64,000 bases of DNA from Pontixanthobacter aestiaquae (GCF_009827455.1 NZ_WTYZ01000001.1:806001-870000); one strand, 5' to 3'. Shown: positions 53,847 through 62,964, numbered from the stretch's first letter. Notes: generated by a model not told the origin, from the letters alone. Numbers and translations are program-made.

Positions 53847-55499
53847 TTGGTACAGGAAGCGCCTCGCGAACGCCGTGCACGCCGACTGTTGATGGATTAT
53901 CCTCGGGCAGTTCCCGTAGCAATCTTCCTGTTGATCGCGGCGATTACCGGTCTGAGTGTGTTTGCAATCGAAAATGGCGAACAACAGCGCGAGCGCGCCG
54001 AGCTACGCGAGCGGGCCCAAGCGGTTGCGTCGGCTTTGGAACGGCGCGGCGGGACTACAGCGTCGTACTTGCGCGCGGGAGCAGCGTTCTTCAGCTCGGT
54101 TCCCGACGTAACGCGGCCTGAATTTGATCGCTTCGTCAGCAATTTGCGGGTAGATTCCGATTACAAAGGGTCTGAAGGCATTGGTTGGGCCGCGCGGTTG
54201 CGACCAAGCGAAGTTGCGCAGTTCCAGACCGATTTCGCTCAGGCAAGCGGCGGAACAATAGAGGTGTTTCCGGCTGTTCCGGAAGACCAATCCCAGATCG
54301 TGCCTGTCACCTTCTTTCGCCCTGATAACGAGAGGAACCGGCGCGCTATAGGCTTCGATATGTATTCTGATCCGGTGCGCCGCGCTGCAATGGACCAGTC
54401 CGTGCGCGCATCAGGGCCAATTGCGTCGGGCATGTTGGTGCTGCGGCAAGAAGGCGTCGGATCGGCCCCCGGGTTTATTATGTATATGCCGGTATTTCAG
54501 GATGGCCGGTCACCGCGCCGCTTGAAGGGCTTCATCTACAGTCCGTTCAATGCGGCAGAATTTCTCTCTTCAGCACTTGAGCTGGAGACCCGCGGTAAAA
54601 AGGGTCTGAGACTCTATGACCGCGACATCGCCCCGGGGCGTCTCTTGGCAGAGATTAAGCCTGCGACAGTCACTGGTATGACCGTTGAGGAAACTGTGAC
54701 AGTTGCCAACCACGAATTTTTATTGGTCGTTGAGTCTGCCCGCGGCAATTCGCTGTCCAAGCTGTCCATGCTTACATTGCTGTTCGGGATATTGGTGGCT
54801 GCGCTGTTGATCGTGGTTGCGCGGCTCCTCACGCGCCAAGCGGTCGAAGACCGAGCGTCGTTGGAGTGGTTTCAGGAGCAAAGCTCAATCCGGAATGTGT
54901 TAACGCGTGAACTCAATCACCGGGTCAAGAATACGCTGGCCAATGTTTTATCGATCATTTCGCTGACGCGGCGGCGTGCGGAAACGTTGGACGAATTTGC
55001 TGACGGACTCGATGGCCGTATCCGCGCACTTTCGGCGACCCACGATCTTCTTACTCAGTCAGAATGGGGCGCCACACCGATCCGGTCTTTGGTAGAGGCG
55101 GAACTCGCACCCTATGCCAAGAATGCCGAAGGTATTTTGGTCCTGGATGGACCAGATGTGGAACTGGCGCCAAATGATGCGCTGTCTTTGGGACTTGCGA
55201 TTCACGAACTTGCGACAAATGCCGCAAAATATGGCGCACTCAGTGAGGCAGGCGGAACGGTCAGCGTCCGCTGGTCGCTGCTCAGCGATGACCTTGCCGA
55301 GATCCGCTGGTGCGAAGAGGGCGGGCCAACCGTGCCGCAAGAGCGCTCCGCGGGCTTCGGGACGAATTTGATCGAAAAGATCGTGGCGCATGAACTGCGC
55401 AATCCAGTCGAACTCAATTTTCACCCGGAGGGTGTGACCTGCACAATGGTTGTGCCGCTCAGAAAACCAAGCGACTTTGCTATTCGCGCAGGGCGGTAA
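53847..55499 (+). CDS. CHASE-domain HWE histidine kinase of the general stress locus
   Basis: 550 residues from a TTG at 53847 with AAGGAA six bases ahead; a TTG at 53826 would add 7 residues. Membrane helix (AVPVAIFLLIAAITGLSVFA), periplasmic CHASE domain (about 60-270: YKGSEGIGWAARL, GFDMYSDPVRRAAMDQ), second helix (LSMLTLLFGILVAALLIVVA) and HWE/HisKA_2 kinase: the phospho-His in TRELNHRVKNTLANVL, N-box GLAIHELATNAAKYGALS and the WxE in IRWCEEGGP. It probably phosphorylates PhyR in response to a ligand seen by CHASE. It lies between nepR-ecfG and phyR. Confidence 0.92.
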   Translation: MVQEAPRERRARRLLMDYPRAVPVAIFLLIAAITGLSVFAIENGEQQRERAELRERAQAVASALERRGGTTASYLRAGAAFFSSVPDVTRPEFDRFVSNLRVDSDYKGSEGIGWAARLRPSEVAQFQTDFAQASGGTIEVFPAVPEDQSQIVPVTFFRPDNERNRRAIGFDMYSDPVRRAAMDQSVRASGPIASGMLVLRQEGVGSAPGFIMYMPVFQDGRSPRRLKGFIYSPFNAAEFLSSALELETRGKKGLRLYDRDIAPGRLLAEIKPATVTGMTVEETVTVANHEFLLVVESARGNSLSKLSMLTLLFGILVAALLIVVARLLTRQAVEDRASLEWFQEQSSIRNVLTRELNHRVKNTLANVLSIISLTRRRAETLDEFADGLDGRIRALSATHDLLTQSEWGATPIRSLVEAELAPYAKNAEGILVLDGPDVELAPNDALSLGLAIHELATNAAKYGALSEAGGTVSVRWSLLSDDLAEIRWCEEGGPTVPQERSAGFGTNLIEKIVAHELRNPVELNFHPEGVTCTMVVPLRKPSDFAIRAGR

Positions 55500-55508
55500 G
55501 CCTGTCTG

Positions 55509-56306
55509 CTAAGCTAGAGGTTCGCTGGAGTCGAAGAACAGCGCCTGACTAATGGCGGTGCGTACAGTGCTTTCTTGGAAGGGCTTTGTCACAAGATAGG
55601 TCGGCTCTGGGCGATCACCGGTCAATAGCCGCTCCGGATAAGCGGTAATAAAGATTACCGGCACGCTGCCCATGGCTTCCAGAATATCATCGACGGCATC
55701 AAGACCCGATGAGCCGTCAGCGAGTTGAATATCCGCCAAGACCAGTCCAGGCGTGTTCTCGGCGATGACTTCCTGAGCTTGTGTTCGGGTGGCGGCAGTC
55801 CCGCAAATTTCATGGCCCAATGACGACACAAGATCTTCCAGCTGCATTGAGATTAGCGGTTCGTCTTCAATGATGAGCACGCTGGTGGAGGATTCCTTGT
55901 CGATCTCAGTGATCGCCTCTTGAACAAGCTGTTCAACATCTGCTGGCGGGATATCCATAATCGCGCCGGCGTCAGCAACGCCAAAACCCTCAAGCGTGGT
56001 CAGAAGTAGAGCCTGACGGTTGAACGGCGTTACGCGGCGCAGCTTGTTCTGTGCTGCCGCTTCATGCTGGGTGTCTCCGTTTTTGGAATCGTCGACTTCC
56101 AGATAAGCACTGCTCCAGACTTTATTGAACGCTTGGTAGAGCGGGACGCGACCATCTTCGAGCGATTGCTTGGTCGCGTCATCTGCGAGAGCGGCTTCAA
56201 GCGTTGCCCGTACAAACGCATCCCCTGTCGATTGAGAGCCAGTCAGAGCACGTGCGTAGCGGCGCAGGAACGGTAAATTTTCAGCGACTTTTTGTCCGAG
56301 AGACAT
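55509..56306 (-). CDS. phyR: Anti-anti-sigma response regulator PhyR
   Basis: 265 residues from the ATG at 56304-56306 with AGGAG upstream; a TTG one codon earlier is in frame. N-terminal sigma-like domain (about 1-130: LPFLRRYARALTGSQSTGDA, TPFNRQALLLTTLEGFGVAD) and C-terminal receiver (about 140-260) with acidic pair in VLIIEDEPLIS, phospho-Asp in LVLADIQLADGSSG, and Lys in YLVTKPF. Phosphorylation exposes the sigma-like part, which then traps NepR. Transcribed from its own EcfG promoter. Confidence 0.96.
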   Translation of the reverse strand: MSLGQKVAENLPFLRRYARALTGSQSTGDAFVRATLEAALADDATKQSLEDGRVPLYQAFNKVWSSAYLEVDDSKNGDTQHEAAAQNKLRRVTPFNRQALLLTTLEGFGVADAGAIMDIPPADVEQLVQEAITEIDKESSTSVLIIEDEPLISMQLEDLVSSLGHEICGTAATRTQAQEVIAENTPGLVLADIQLADGSSGLDAVDDILEAMGSVPVIFITAYPERLLTGDRPEPTYLVTKPFQESTVRTAISQALFFDSSEPLA

Positions 56307-56336
56307 CAATACAGCTCCTGATTAGCAAGCCCGTAT

Positions 56337-56361
56337 AACGCAGTGTGTGCCGGAATGTTCC
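56337..56361 (-). promoter_or_regulatory. EcfG promoter of phyR
   Basis: Minus-strand GGAAC (56357-56361), exactly 16 nt, CGTT (56337-56340), 30 bp before the phyR ATG. Confidence 0.85.
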
Positions 56362-56502
56362 AACCTCGCATTATACCATAAGAGACGAACCTATATGCGC
56401 GTCGAAGAATGAGTTCAACGTTTCAGTGCAGCAAATTTTGAAATTAAAATCCTTATAAAACAGTGGAATATGAAAAAGCACCCCTTTTCTGTTCGAGGCG
56501 CG

Positions 56503-56527
56503 GGAACTGCTTTTCAAGTTGAGCATT
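56503..56527 (+). promoter_or_regulatory. EcfG-like promoter of the candidate small RNA
   Basis: GGAAC (56503-56507), 16 nt, CATT (56524-56527): one base off the CGTT -10 element. It would start RNA at about 56533, just ahead of the hairpins. Confidence 0.5.
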
Positions 56528-56532
56528 TTGCT

Positions 56533-56624
56533 AGTATCACCGCCGCAGACCCCCCCCTCCCGTCCAAGCGGCAGGTGATATGATCCCGAGAGGCCTCCGC
56601 TCTACCAGAGCGGAGGCCTTTCTA
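56533..56624 (+). ncRNA. Candidate stress small RNA with C-rich loop
   Basis: About 92 nt. Hairpin 1: TATCACCGCCGC (56535-56546) pairs with 56568-56580 with a single bulged A; its 21-nt loop (56547-56567) has eight C, one T and three C, complementary to purine-rich ribosome sites. Hairpin 2: AGGCCTCCGCTCT (56591-56603) with its perfect complement (56607-56619), loop ACC, followed by TTTCTAATTT: a factor-independent terminator. No ORF. It resembles in plan the EcfG-dependent sRNA GsrN of Caulobacter, but I cannot claim homology. Confidence 0.6.
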
Positions 56625-56657
56625 ATTTCGGCGAGATATGAGCTTGCTGGTTCGAGC

Positions 56658-57083
56658 TTAGGCTTTGGCGGAGAAAAATGCTTTCAATCCGGTCTGCTTA
56701 CGAGAAACCGCCTTTACCAGATCGTCCGGGCCATAGGGCTTCTCCAGCACGGTTCCGAGTCTGGCGACCTGCGGCGGAATGTCGTCCGGGGTACCTGTCG
56801 AGAACACGATCTTTGGAGCGTTCGGTTTAAGTGCCGCCACCAGCTCGGCAATTGAATATCCGTCATCGCGATCCGCCAAGTGCACATCGAGGACGAGCGC
56901 ATCGGGGCGCATGGTTTTCAGCAATTGAACTGCTTCGGTGGTGGTCTGGCACACGCGTATTTCCGGCACTCCTGCATCCACCAATATTTGCTCGATTGAC
57001 AATGAAAGAATAGCGTCATCTTCCACTACCAAAACGCGTTGTGGGACAGCCAATGGCTTGCGAGTGGCGGACACCTTGCCCAT
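56658..57083 (-). CDS. Single-domain response regulator (SdrG/FAT-GUY-like)
   Basis: 141 residues: a receiver alone, with VLVVEDDAILSLS, phospho-Asp in ALVLDVHLADRDDG, IVFSTGTPDD at the switch Thr and Lys in VLEKPYGPDD. The FSTGT stretch is close to the FATGY motif of the regulators that relay phosphate in the sphingomonad general stress response. Its EcfG promoter and position next to phyR support that role. Confidence 0.85.
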   Translation of the reverse strand: MGKVSATRKPLAVPQRVLVVEDDAILSLSIEQILVDAGVPEIRVCQTTTEAVQLLKTMRPDALVLDVHLADRDDGYSIAELVAALKPNAPKIVFSTGTPDDIPPQVARLGTVLEKPYGPDDLVKAVSRKQTGLKAFFSAKA

Positions 57084-57122
57084 CGGAGTAGCTCTTTCTT
57101 TTTGTTGAGTTTCTGCTCATCG

Positions 57123-57147
57123 AACGGAGTGATGCCCAAGCAGTTCC
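57123..57147 (-). promoter_or_regulatory. EcfG promoter of the single-domain regulator
   Basis: Minus-strand GGAAC (57143-57147), exactly 16 nt, CGTT (57123-57126), 39 bp before the ATG. Confidence 0.85.
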
Positions 57148-57199
57148 GACGTGGGTGCAATTTAGGTGGATGCCGACTTTGGTGGAGGTCGGCCGAAAA

Positions 57200-58384
57200 T
57201 CACAGGGATTTCTGATAGATCAGATATTCGCGGTTGATTGTGCTGCCAATCGCATCGGCTATGGCGACCATTCCCTGATTGTCATCCAATATCCAACCAA
57301 TTTCCGCACGCTGCGTGTTGAATTTTTCAGTTGCGGCAAGCCGGATCCCGTCAATCAGCATAAAGGCAAGCTGGCTCGCCAGCCGCGAATTGTGGAATTC
57401 TTTCAGTACTCCCATCAACGGGACGCGCATGTCGCTATCGAGCGGTTTCTTCGACCAGCGCCACAGCTTGAACCATCCGAATGGTAGCATCTTGCCGTCG
57501 ATTTCTTTTAGCACCTTATTCACGTCGGGCAGAGTGATCATAAAGGCTACCGGCCGCCCATCCAACTCCACTATCCGTACAATTTCCGGGTGGATTAGCG
57601 GTTTGAGTTTCTTGGCTGCATAGGCGATTTCGGAATCTGTGAAGGGGATGAATCCCCAATTATCCGACCAAGCGTCGTTGAGAATTGTCAGGATGATCCG
57701 AACCTCATCAGCGAACCGGCTTTTATCCGCGCCGCGCATCACGATTTTCGGATTGCGCTCGCAAGATTTCACAATCCGCTGGATCAGAGGAGAAAATTCT
57801 TTGGTGGTGTCTAGATCATAGGTCAGCAGCCTCTTTGCCGCGGTGTAGTCATAGTTCTCAATCCAGCCTTGATACTGGGCCGGATGATGTCCCATCATAA
57901 TGGTCGGTGCATGATCATGGCCGAAAGTGAGGAGACCTGGCTCTTCCCAGATAGATAGTGAGATCGGGCCGATGACGCGGGTCATGCCTTGCTCGCGCAG
58001 CCATTGCTCCGCCGCCGCAAGCAGCGCATGGCCGGTCTCTTCATCTTCTGCATCGAAATAGCCGAACATGCCGGTTCCCGGCCCCATCCCCTGTTCCGGC
58101 GGTAGCTCGAGTGCGAGTTCGTCTATGTGGCCAGATATACGCCCAACCGCACGCCCTTCGCGATAAGCGATCATCAAACGTACCTGTGCATGTTCGAAGA
58201 ACGGGTTTTTGTCCGGATCAATCAGTTCCAGCATTTCGCCGCGCAATTGCGGCACGCTGTACGGCGTTTGCGCGGCGAAATGCTGCCCCAGATCGACGAA
58301 AGCCTTCCGGTCAGCCTTGCTGGTTACTGGAGTGATCACTATTTGACTGTCGGTCACAATTCGGCCCCGCTTTGATATGGCCAT
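57200..58384 (-). CDS. GNAT-fold acyltransferase resembling bacterial ceramide synthase
   Basis: 394 residues; a GTG at 58357 (VTDSQIVITPVTSKADRKAF) is an equally plausible start. Recognisable segments: DLGQHFAAQTPYSVPQLRGE, KNPFFEHAQVRLMIAYREGR, VGRISGHIDELAL, FGYFDAEDEETGHALLAAAE, IMMGHHPAQYQGWIENYDYT, LNDAWSDNWGFIPFTD, RAEIGWILDDNQGMVAIADA. This is the family of the Caulobacter protein shown to make ceramide by N-acylating a sphingoid base. Sphingomonads make glycosphingolipids, so this fits, but serine palmitoyltransferase is not in the window. Divergent from the desaturase. Confidence 0.7.
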   Translation of the reverse strand: MAISKRGRIVTDSQIVITPVTSKADRKAFVDLGQHFAAQTPYSVPQLRGEMLELIDPDKNPFFEHAQVRLMIAYREGRAVGRISGHIDELALELPPEQGMGPGTGMFGYFDAEDEETGHALLAAAEQWLREQGMTRVIGPISLSIWEEPGLLTFGHDHAPTIMMGHHPAQYQGWIENYDYTAAKRLLTYDLDTTKEFSPLIQRIVKSCERNPKIVMRGADKSRFADEVRIILTILNDAWSDNWGFIPFTDSEIAYAAKKLKPLIHPEIVRIVELDGRPVAFMITLPDVNKVLKEIDGKMLPFGWFKLWRWSKKPLDSDMRVPLMGVLKEFHNSRLASQLAFMLIDGIRLAATEKFNTQRAEIGWILDDNQGMVAIADAIGSTINREYLIYQKSL

Positions 58385-58512
58385 TCAGGCTGGGTTAGCC
58401 CTGTGTGCGCTGATGCATATTTGTCAAGGAACCCCGCGTAACTGCAACGCATTGTGTACAGGACTGTTACCTGCGGTATTTCTGCGGTAAAGGTACTATC
58501 GGAATTAAGATT

Positions 58513-59601
58513 ATGAATATGCAACGCACAATTGATCCCGCTGCACCGCAGGCCGCCAGCCCCACAAGGGGCAGGCTACAGTCGATCCGCGATGACATGG
58601 ATATGCTGCGCGCTGCGCGCGATCTTACGAAGGATATTGCCGAGGCAAATCCGCGTATTTTTTGGACAGACATGCTGCTCTGCGCAGGCCTGGGCTATTC
58701 GGCACTGGCGGGTGCGATCTTGGTGGAAAGTGTTCCGCTGGCCGTAGCGCTCGGACTAGCGGCAGCATTGCTGCTCTACCGTGCGCTGCTGTTTATCCAC
58801 GAGCTATCGCACATCCATAAAAATGCCCTGCCGGGATTCCGCACGGCGTGGAATTTGATTGTCGGTATTCCGATGCTGACGCCGTCCTTCATGTATGAAG
58901 GTGTCCACACGCTGCATCACAAACGAACGCAGTACGGCACGGTTGAGGATCCTGAATATCTGCCATTGGCTTTAATGAAGCCGTGGTCATTGCCGCTGTT
59001 TGTATTGATCGCTTTGCTGGCACCGCCTGCGCTGCTGTTGCGCTTTGCTGTGTTGGTGCCGCTAGGCGTGATTATCCCTCCAATACGTAAATTTGTGTGG
59101 GAACGTGTTTCCGCGCTGTCGATCAATCCAGATTTCCGCCGTCCGGCTCCTAAGAATGAACTGGTGAACCGTGTCCGCTGGCAGGAAGCGCTCGGCATGA
59201 TTTGGGCATGGTGCCTGATCGGCAGTATCTTCGTGTTTGGCTGGAAGCCTATTCTCGTCGCGCTGGCAGTTTTTTCGCTAACCGCCACAATCAACCAATT
59301 GCGCACTTTGGTTGCGCATTTGTGGGAAAATGGTGGTGAAGCGATGACAGTGACTGCGCAATATCTGGATTCGGTCAATGTTCCGCCACCTGGCCTGCTC
59401 GCTGAGATATGGGCACCTGTTGGGCTGCGCTATCACGCGCTGCATCATTTGCTGCCTTCGGTTCCCTATCACTCGCTGCCAGAGGCGCACCGGCGTTTGC
59501 GTGGGGCTTTGGGTGAGGGGTCGACGATCGATGGTGCTGATCATCCTGGAATGTGGCATTTGGTGGGCCGGATCGCCAAGAGTACGATGCGCGCCCGCTG
59601 A
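58513..59601 (+). CDS. Membrane fatty acid desaturase
   Basis: 362 residues with the three His boxes of the membrane di-iron family: LLFIHELSHIHK, GVHTLHHKRTQYGT and LRYHALHHLLPSVPYHSLPE. Several membrane helices (about 55-95 and 160-195, 225-255). It probably desaturates or hydroxylates acyl chains of membrane lipids. The divergent acyltransferase may use related acyl chains. Confidence 0.9.
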   Translation: MNMQRTIDPAAPQAASPTRGRLQSIRDDMDMLRAARDLTKDIAEANPRIFWTDMLLCAGLGYSALAGAILVESVPLAVALGLAAALLLYRALLFIHELSHIHKNALPGFRTAWNLIVGIPMLTPSFMYEGVHTLHHKRTQYGTVEDPEYLPLALMKPWSLPLFVLIALLAPPALLLRFAVLVPLGVIIPPIRKFVWERVSALSINPDFRRPAPKNELVNRVRWQEALGMIWAWCLIGSIFVFGWKPILVALAVFSLTATINQLRTLVAHLWENGGEAMTVTAQYLDSVNVPPPGLLAEIWAPVGLRYHALHHLLPSVPYHSLPEAHRRLRGALGEGSTIDGADHPGMWHLVGRIAKSTMRAR

Positions 59602-59606
59602 TCATT

Positions 59607-60125
59607 CTAATCGAAAAACTGGATCATTGCGCAGCGCCGCTCGCGCGGTAAACTGTGCGCTGCTTCTTTCTCCAATTCAGCCGCCAAGCGTGGGTGCGCC
59701 TCCAGATCCTCGATTTCCACAAAGCCGAGCCGACTGTAGAACGGGGCGTTCCATGCGACATCGCGAAATGTGGTAAGAGTTAGTGCGGTGAACCCGCTAT
59801 TGTGAGCATCGATTTTGGCGGCGCGCATCAGGCCCGCTCCGATACCGCGCCCCTGATAGTCGGCGTGGACCGAGACTTCAACAATGTGGAGCTGGCGGCG
59901 GTGCGGTTCGCTCGCCAGAAAGCCGATGATTTCGTCGCCGGATAATGCGACAAGGCAGTGTCCTTTGCCGATCAGTCGCCTGTGCTGCTCCGGACAGATA
60001 GCGTGCTGACCAGCGGCATCGCCCAAGTCCGGATCAGAGGTGAAGAGCGTACCGGCAGATAATTCAATCGCAGGCAGGGCATCGGCATCATCAGGCCTGG
60101 CAAGCCGCAGTGACCAACCGTTCAT
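59607..60125 (-). CDS. GNAT family N-acetyltransferase
   Basis: 172 residues: HIVEVSVHADYQGRGIGAGL (acetyl-CoA P-loop) and NAPFYSRLGFVEIEDLEAHP, with the N-terminal LRLARPDDADALPAIELSAG. Overlaps the lptG end by 4 bp, so it is coupled to lptG. Substrate unknown. Confidence 0.87.
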   Translation of the reverse strand: MNGWSLRLARPDDADALPAIELSAGTLFTSDPDLGDAAGQHAICPEQHRRLIGKGHCLVALSGDEIIGFLASEPHRRQLHIVEVSVHADYQGRGIGAGLMRAAKIDAHNSGFTALTLTTFRDVAWNAPFYSRLGFVEIEDLEAHPRLAAELEKEAAHSLPRERRCAMIQFFD

Positions 60126-61219
60126 TCCTCAGTCCGGATCAGGACGGTCTCACCGATAAGCAGGAACAGGAAGAACGGCGCCCACGCGGCCAAAAAGGGC
60201 GGATATCCGCCAAAGCTTCCCATTGCGAGCGCGGCATTATCGACCACAAAATAGGCGAAGCCGAGCGCCATGCCGATAATCGCGCGCACAAACAATTGCC
60301 CGGATCGGGCAAGGCCGAATGCGGCAACCGCGCCCAGCAGCGGCATCAGGAACGCGGAAAGCGGACCGCTGATTTTGTGCCACCATTTTGCTCGCAGTTC
60401 GGTCGTACGGCGGCCAACCGCTTCGTAGGCTTCAATCGATCGCCACAGCTCGAAGAAGTTTTGGCCTTCGGGATCGACACTCTCCAGTTCGATCTGTGCA
60501 GTTGTCAGTCCTTTGCCAACCACGACCGTATCGCTAGTGCTGGTGTTGGCTGCAGAGATGTCAAAACGCTCGACATTCTCCAACTTCCATCCTGGCGCGG
60601 CGTATGTTGCCCGCTCTGCACGCAACTGTTCGGACAGCATCCCTTGCGGATCGCGGCTATACCACGTGACATCTTCCATCAGCGTGTCATCGCCGGTGCC
60701 AGTCAGCGTGGTGGCCGTTAATATATCCGCGCCGTCGGTGAGATAGACATTGGTGCGAATGCCGGAATCCTCGGGCACAGGACCGTAATCGTTGTTCTCC
60801 CAGGCTTTCAGCGTCGCGGTTGCGCGCGTTACGACCCGCTCGTTGAAAGCGAAATTTGCGGCGGAAACCAGCGCGGCGGTAAGCAGCAGTGGTGCCAGCA
60901 CTTGGTGGGCGGATAGGCCGGCTGCTTTCATCGCGACGACTTCACTGTTCTGATTAAGCGTGACCAATGTGATTAGTGTCGCGAGCAGCACCGAATAGGG
61001 AAGGAAACGCGCAATCAATTGCGGCGCTCGTAACCCGATATAGGTCAAAAGTTCTCCCTGCCCGTTACCGGGTGCTGCCAGAATATCACCAGTGCGACTC
61101 AGCAGATCGAGCGCCATCAACACGATCACCAGCACAGTGAGCATCGCCAAGATGCGCACGAAGAACATTTTCGCGAGATAAAGCGTCAGTGACCGCGAGG
61201 GAAAGAAATCAAGCTGCAT
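60122..61219 (-). CDS. lptG: LPS export permease LptG
   Basis: 365 residues of the YjgP/YjgQ family: helices in TLYLAKMFFVRILAMLTVLV, the LNQNSEVVAMKAAGLSAHQV motif, a periplasmic beta-jellyroll (about 130-255) and a C-terminal helix group ending FLLIGETVLI. With LptF and LptB it extracts LPS from the inner membrane. The gene starts 14 bp after lptF. The starting methionine reads MQLDFFPSRSLTLYLAKMFF. Confidence 0.93.
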   Translation of the reverse strand: MQLDFFPSRSLTLYLAKMFFVRILAMLTVLVIVLMALDLLSRTGDILAAPGNGQGELLTYIGLRAPQLIARFLPYSVLLATLITLVTLNQNSEVVAMKAAGLSAHQVLAPLLLTAALVSAANFAFNERVVTRATATLKAWENNDYGPVPEDSGIRTNVYLTDGADILTATTLTGTGDDTLMEDVTWYSRDPQGMLSEQLRAERATYAAPGWKLENVERFDISAANTSTSDTVVVGKGLTTAQIELESVDPEGQNFFELWRSIEAYEAVGRRTTELRAKWWHKISGPLSAFLMPLLGAVAAFGLARSGQLFVRAIIGMALGFAYFVVDNAALAMGSFGGYPPFLAAWAPFFLFLLIGETVLIRTEE

Positions 61220-61233
61220 ATCTGTGCCGGGCC

Positions 61234-62460
61234 CTATTCCGCAGGTGCCAGTTCAGGCGCGCGCTTCTTCTTGCCGAACAGCTTGCCAATGCCTTTGCCG
61301 ATTTTCGACATAGCGGTTTCAAGCGCGCCGATGGCTTGGCCGCCGGGGACATACGCGACGCGGTAGAACATCCATAATATCAACGCGGCAAAGATCGCGA
61401 ACGGGGTCCATAATGCCACGGTCGGATCGACGCGGCCCAATGCAGCCACATCCTCTCCATATTGGTTCACCTTGTGATAGGACACCACCATAATAATGGC
61501 GACGAATACCCCGAGCGCGGAGGTTGATCGCTTGGGCGGTATCGCGAGTGCTACGGCGAGGAGAGGCATCAGCGCCATCATGACCACCTCGACAAGCCTG
61601 TAGTTAAAGCTCGCTTGGCTGGCGTCACGTTTGGCATCGGTTTCGTCCTCCGACCAGCCGATGCTCAGCAGTTCCGGTAGGATATATTCGCGCTCGGCGT
61701 CGCCGCGTTCACGGAACTCTTCGATCTGAGGCAGGTCGATCGGTAAGTCATGACGGGTGAAACTCAGAACCCGCGGCGTTTCGTCCCCTGCGCCTGTGTC
61801 TTGGACAATCGTCCCATCCGTCAGGCGAAGGATAATCGTATCAGGGCTATCGCTTGTAGCGAGGAAACTGCCCTCGCGGGCAGAGATCGACAGAACCTGC
61901 CCCTTGGTGTTCGCGACGCGTGCGAAAATGCCCTTCAATTGCCTGCCCTGATCTTCGCTTTCCTCAATCCGCAAAGCCATCCGGTCTTTCAGCGTAGTAA
62001 ACTCACCAACTTTTATCGATGCACCCAATGCGCCGGACCGCAATTGATATTCAAGCTGCGCATAGGTGTAGCGCGCGACCGGCTGGACGTAGAACACCAG
62101 CGCGACATTCACCGCCATCAGGATACCAGCCAGAATGAATGGGACCCGCAACAAACGGCCATAACCAAGCCCGACTGCGCGAAATACGTCGAGTTCGCTG
62201 GATGTTGCAAGCTTACGGAATGCAAGCAATATTCCGAGCAGCAGTCCGAGCGGGATCGCGAGGCTGGCATATTCGGGAAAGATGCTCAGCAGCATTTTGA
62301 AGACGATACCAACCGGACCACCTTCGGTCGCGACAAAGTCGAACAGCCGCAGCATTTTCTCCAGCAGCAGCAGCGATGCGGCGAGGGCAAACACGCCGAG
62401 CATCGGTACGATCACGAGCCGGAAAATATAGCGGTCTATGGCTGGAATGAAATTGAACAC
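61234..62460 (-). CDS. lptF: LPS export permease LptF
   Basis: 408 residues, YjgP/YjgQ family: IDRYIFRLVIVPMLGVFALA, FRKLATSSELDVFRAVGLGY, a periplasmic domain (about 130-280) and closing helices. It partners LptG in the LptB2FG exporter. The C-terminal 45 residues (ETAMSKIGKGIGKLFGKKKR) form a basic cytosolic tail. First gene of the lptF-lptG-GNAT unit. Confidence 0.93.
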   Translation of the reverse strand: MFNFIPAIDRYIFRLVIVPMLGVFALAASLLLLEKMLRLFDFVATEGGPVGIVFKMLLSIFPEYASLAIPLGLLLGILLAFRKLATSSELDVFRAVGLGYGRLLRVPFILAGILMAVNVALVFYVQPVARYTYAQLEYQLRSGALGASIKVGEFTTLKDRMALRIEESEDQGRQLKGIFARVANTKGQVLSISAREGSFLATSDSPDTIILRLTDGTIVQDTGAGDETPRVLSFTRHDLPIDLPQIEEFRERGDAEREYILPELLSIGWSEDETDAKRDASQASFNYRLVEVVMMALMPLLAVALAIPPKRSTSALGVFVAIIMVVSYHKVNQYGEDVAALGRVDPTVALWTPFAIFAALILWMFYRVAYVPGGQAIGALETAMSKIGKGIGKLFGKKKRAPELAPAE

Positions 62461-62577
62461 GCTTACGCGGCCTGGCTCGCTTCAATGGATGTTCTGACTG
62501 CTCTAGCGCGAAAAGTGGCTGCGGTCATGCCCCGTTTTGCATTGCAATCAATACGGTGCTGGGTGGCGCGGGAGAGC

Positions 62578-62964
62578 TCAGGCTTTCTCAAGCGTACATT
62601 GCAGCGGGTGTTGGTTTTCTTTGGCGAAATCCATCACTTGGTTAACCTTGGTTTCAGCCACTTCGTAGGAATAAATTCCGCATACCCCGACGCCTTTTTG
62701 GTGGACATGCAGCATCACGCGGGTTGCTTGTTCCATATCCATCCGGAAGAAGCGCTTGAGGATGATCACCACGAATTCCATCGGAGTATAATCATCATTC
62801 AGCAGCAGCACTTTGTACTGGCTAGGCTTTTTGGTCTTGGCCTGCGTCTTCGTGACGACGCCCACATCGCTGTCACGTCCATCGTCGCCATCATCCGGTT
62901 TGCCATTCTCGGCAGCGCGGATCGTGATTGAGGTATCGTGAGCGGAAGGGAGAGTCGAAAACAT
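62578..62964 (-). CDS. clpS: ATP-dependent Clp protease adaptor ClpS
   Basis: 128 residues from the ATG at 62962-62964 ([20 protein letters not shown]); a longer ORF to 63039 is unlike the family. Core: [40 protein letters not shown] and [20 protein letters not shown]. It delivers N-degron substrates to ClpAP. The N-terminal 40 residues are acidic and flexible. clpA is not in the window. Confidence 0.94.
   Translation of the reverse strand: MFSTLPSAHDTSITIRAAENGKPDDGDDGRDSDVGVVTKTQAKTKKPSQYKVLLLNDDYTPMEFVVIILKRFFRMDMEQATRVMLHVHQKGVGVCGIYSYEVAETKVNQVMDFAKENQHPLQCTLEKA

Larger units (their letters stand above)
56310..56657. other. phyR-regulator intergenic region
   Basis: 348 bp without an ORF. 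It holds the phyR promoter, an AT-rich centre (56430-56480) and a candidate plus-strand small RNA with its own EcfG-like promoter and terminator (separate entries). Confidence 0.6.

Noticed and set aside
61750..62931. 393-residue open frame on the plus strand
   Set aside because: It lies antisense to lptF and clpS, both well supported by family motifs; it is a shadow of GC-rich codon use.
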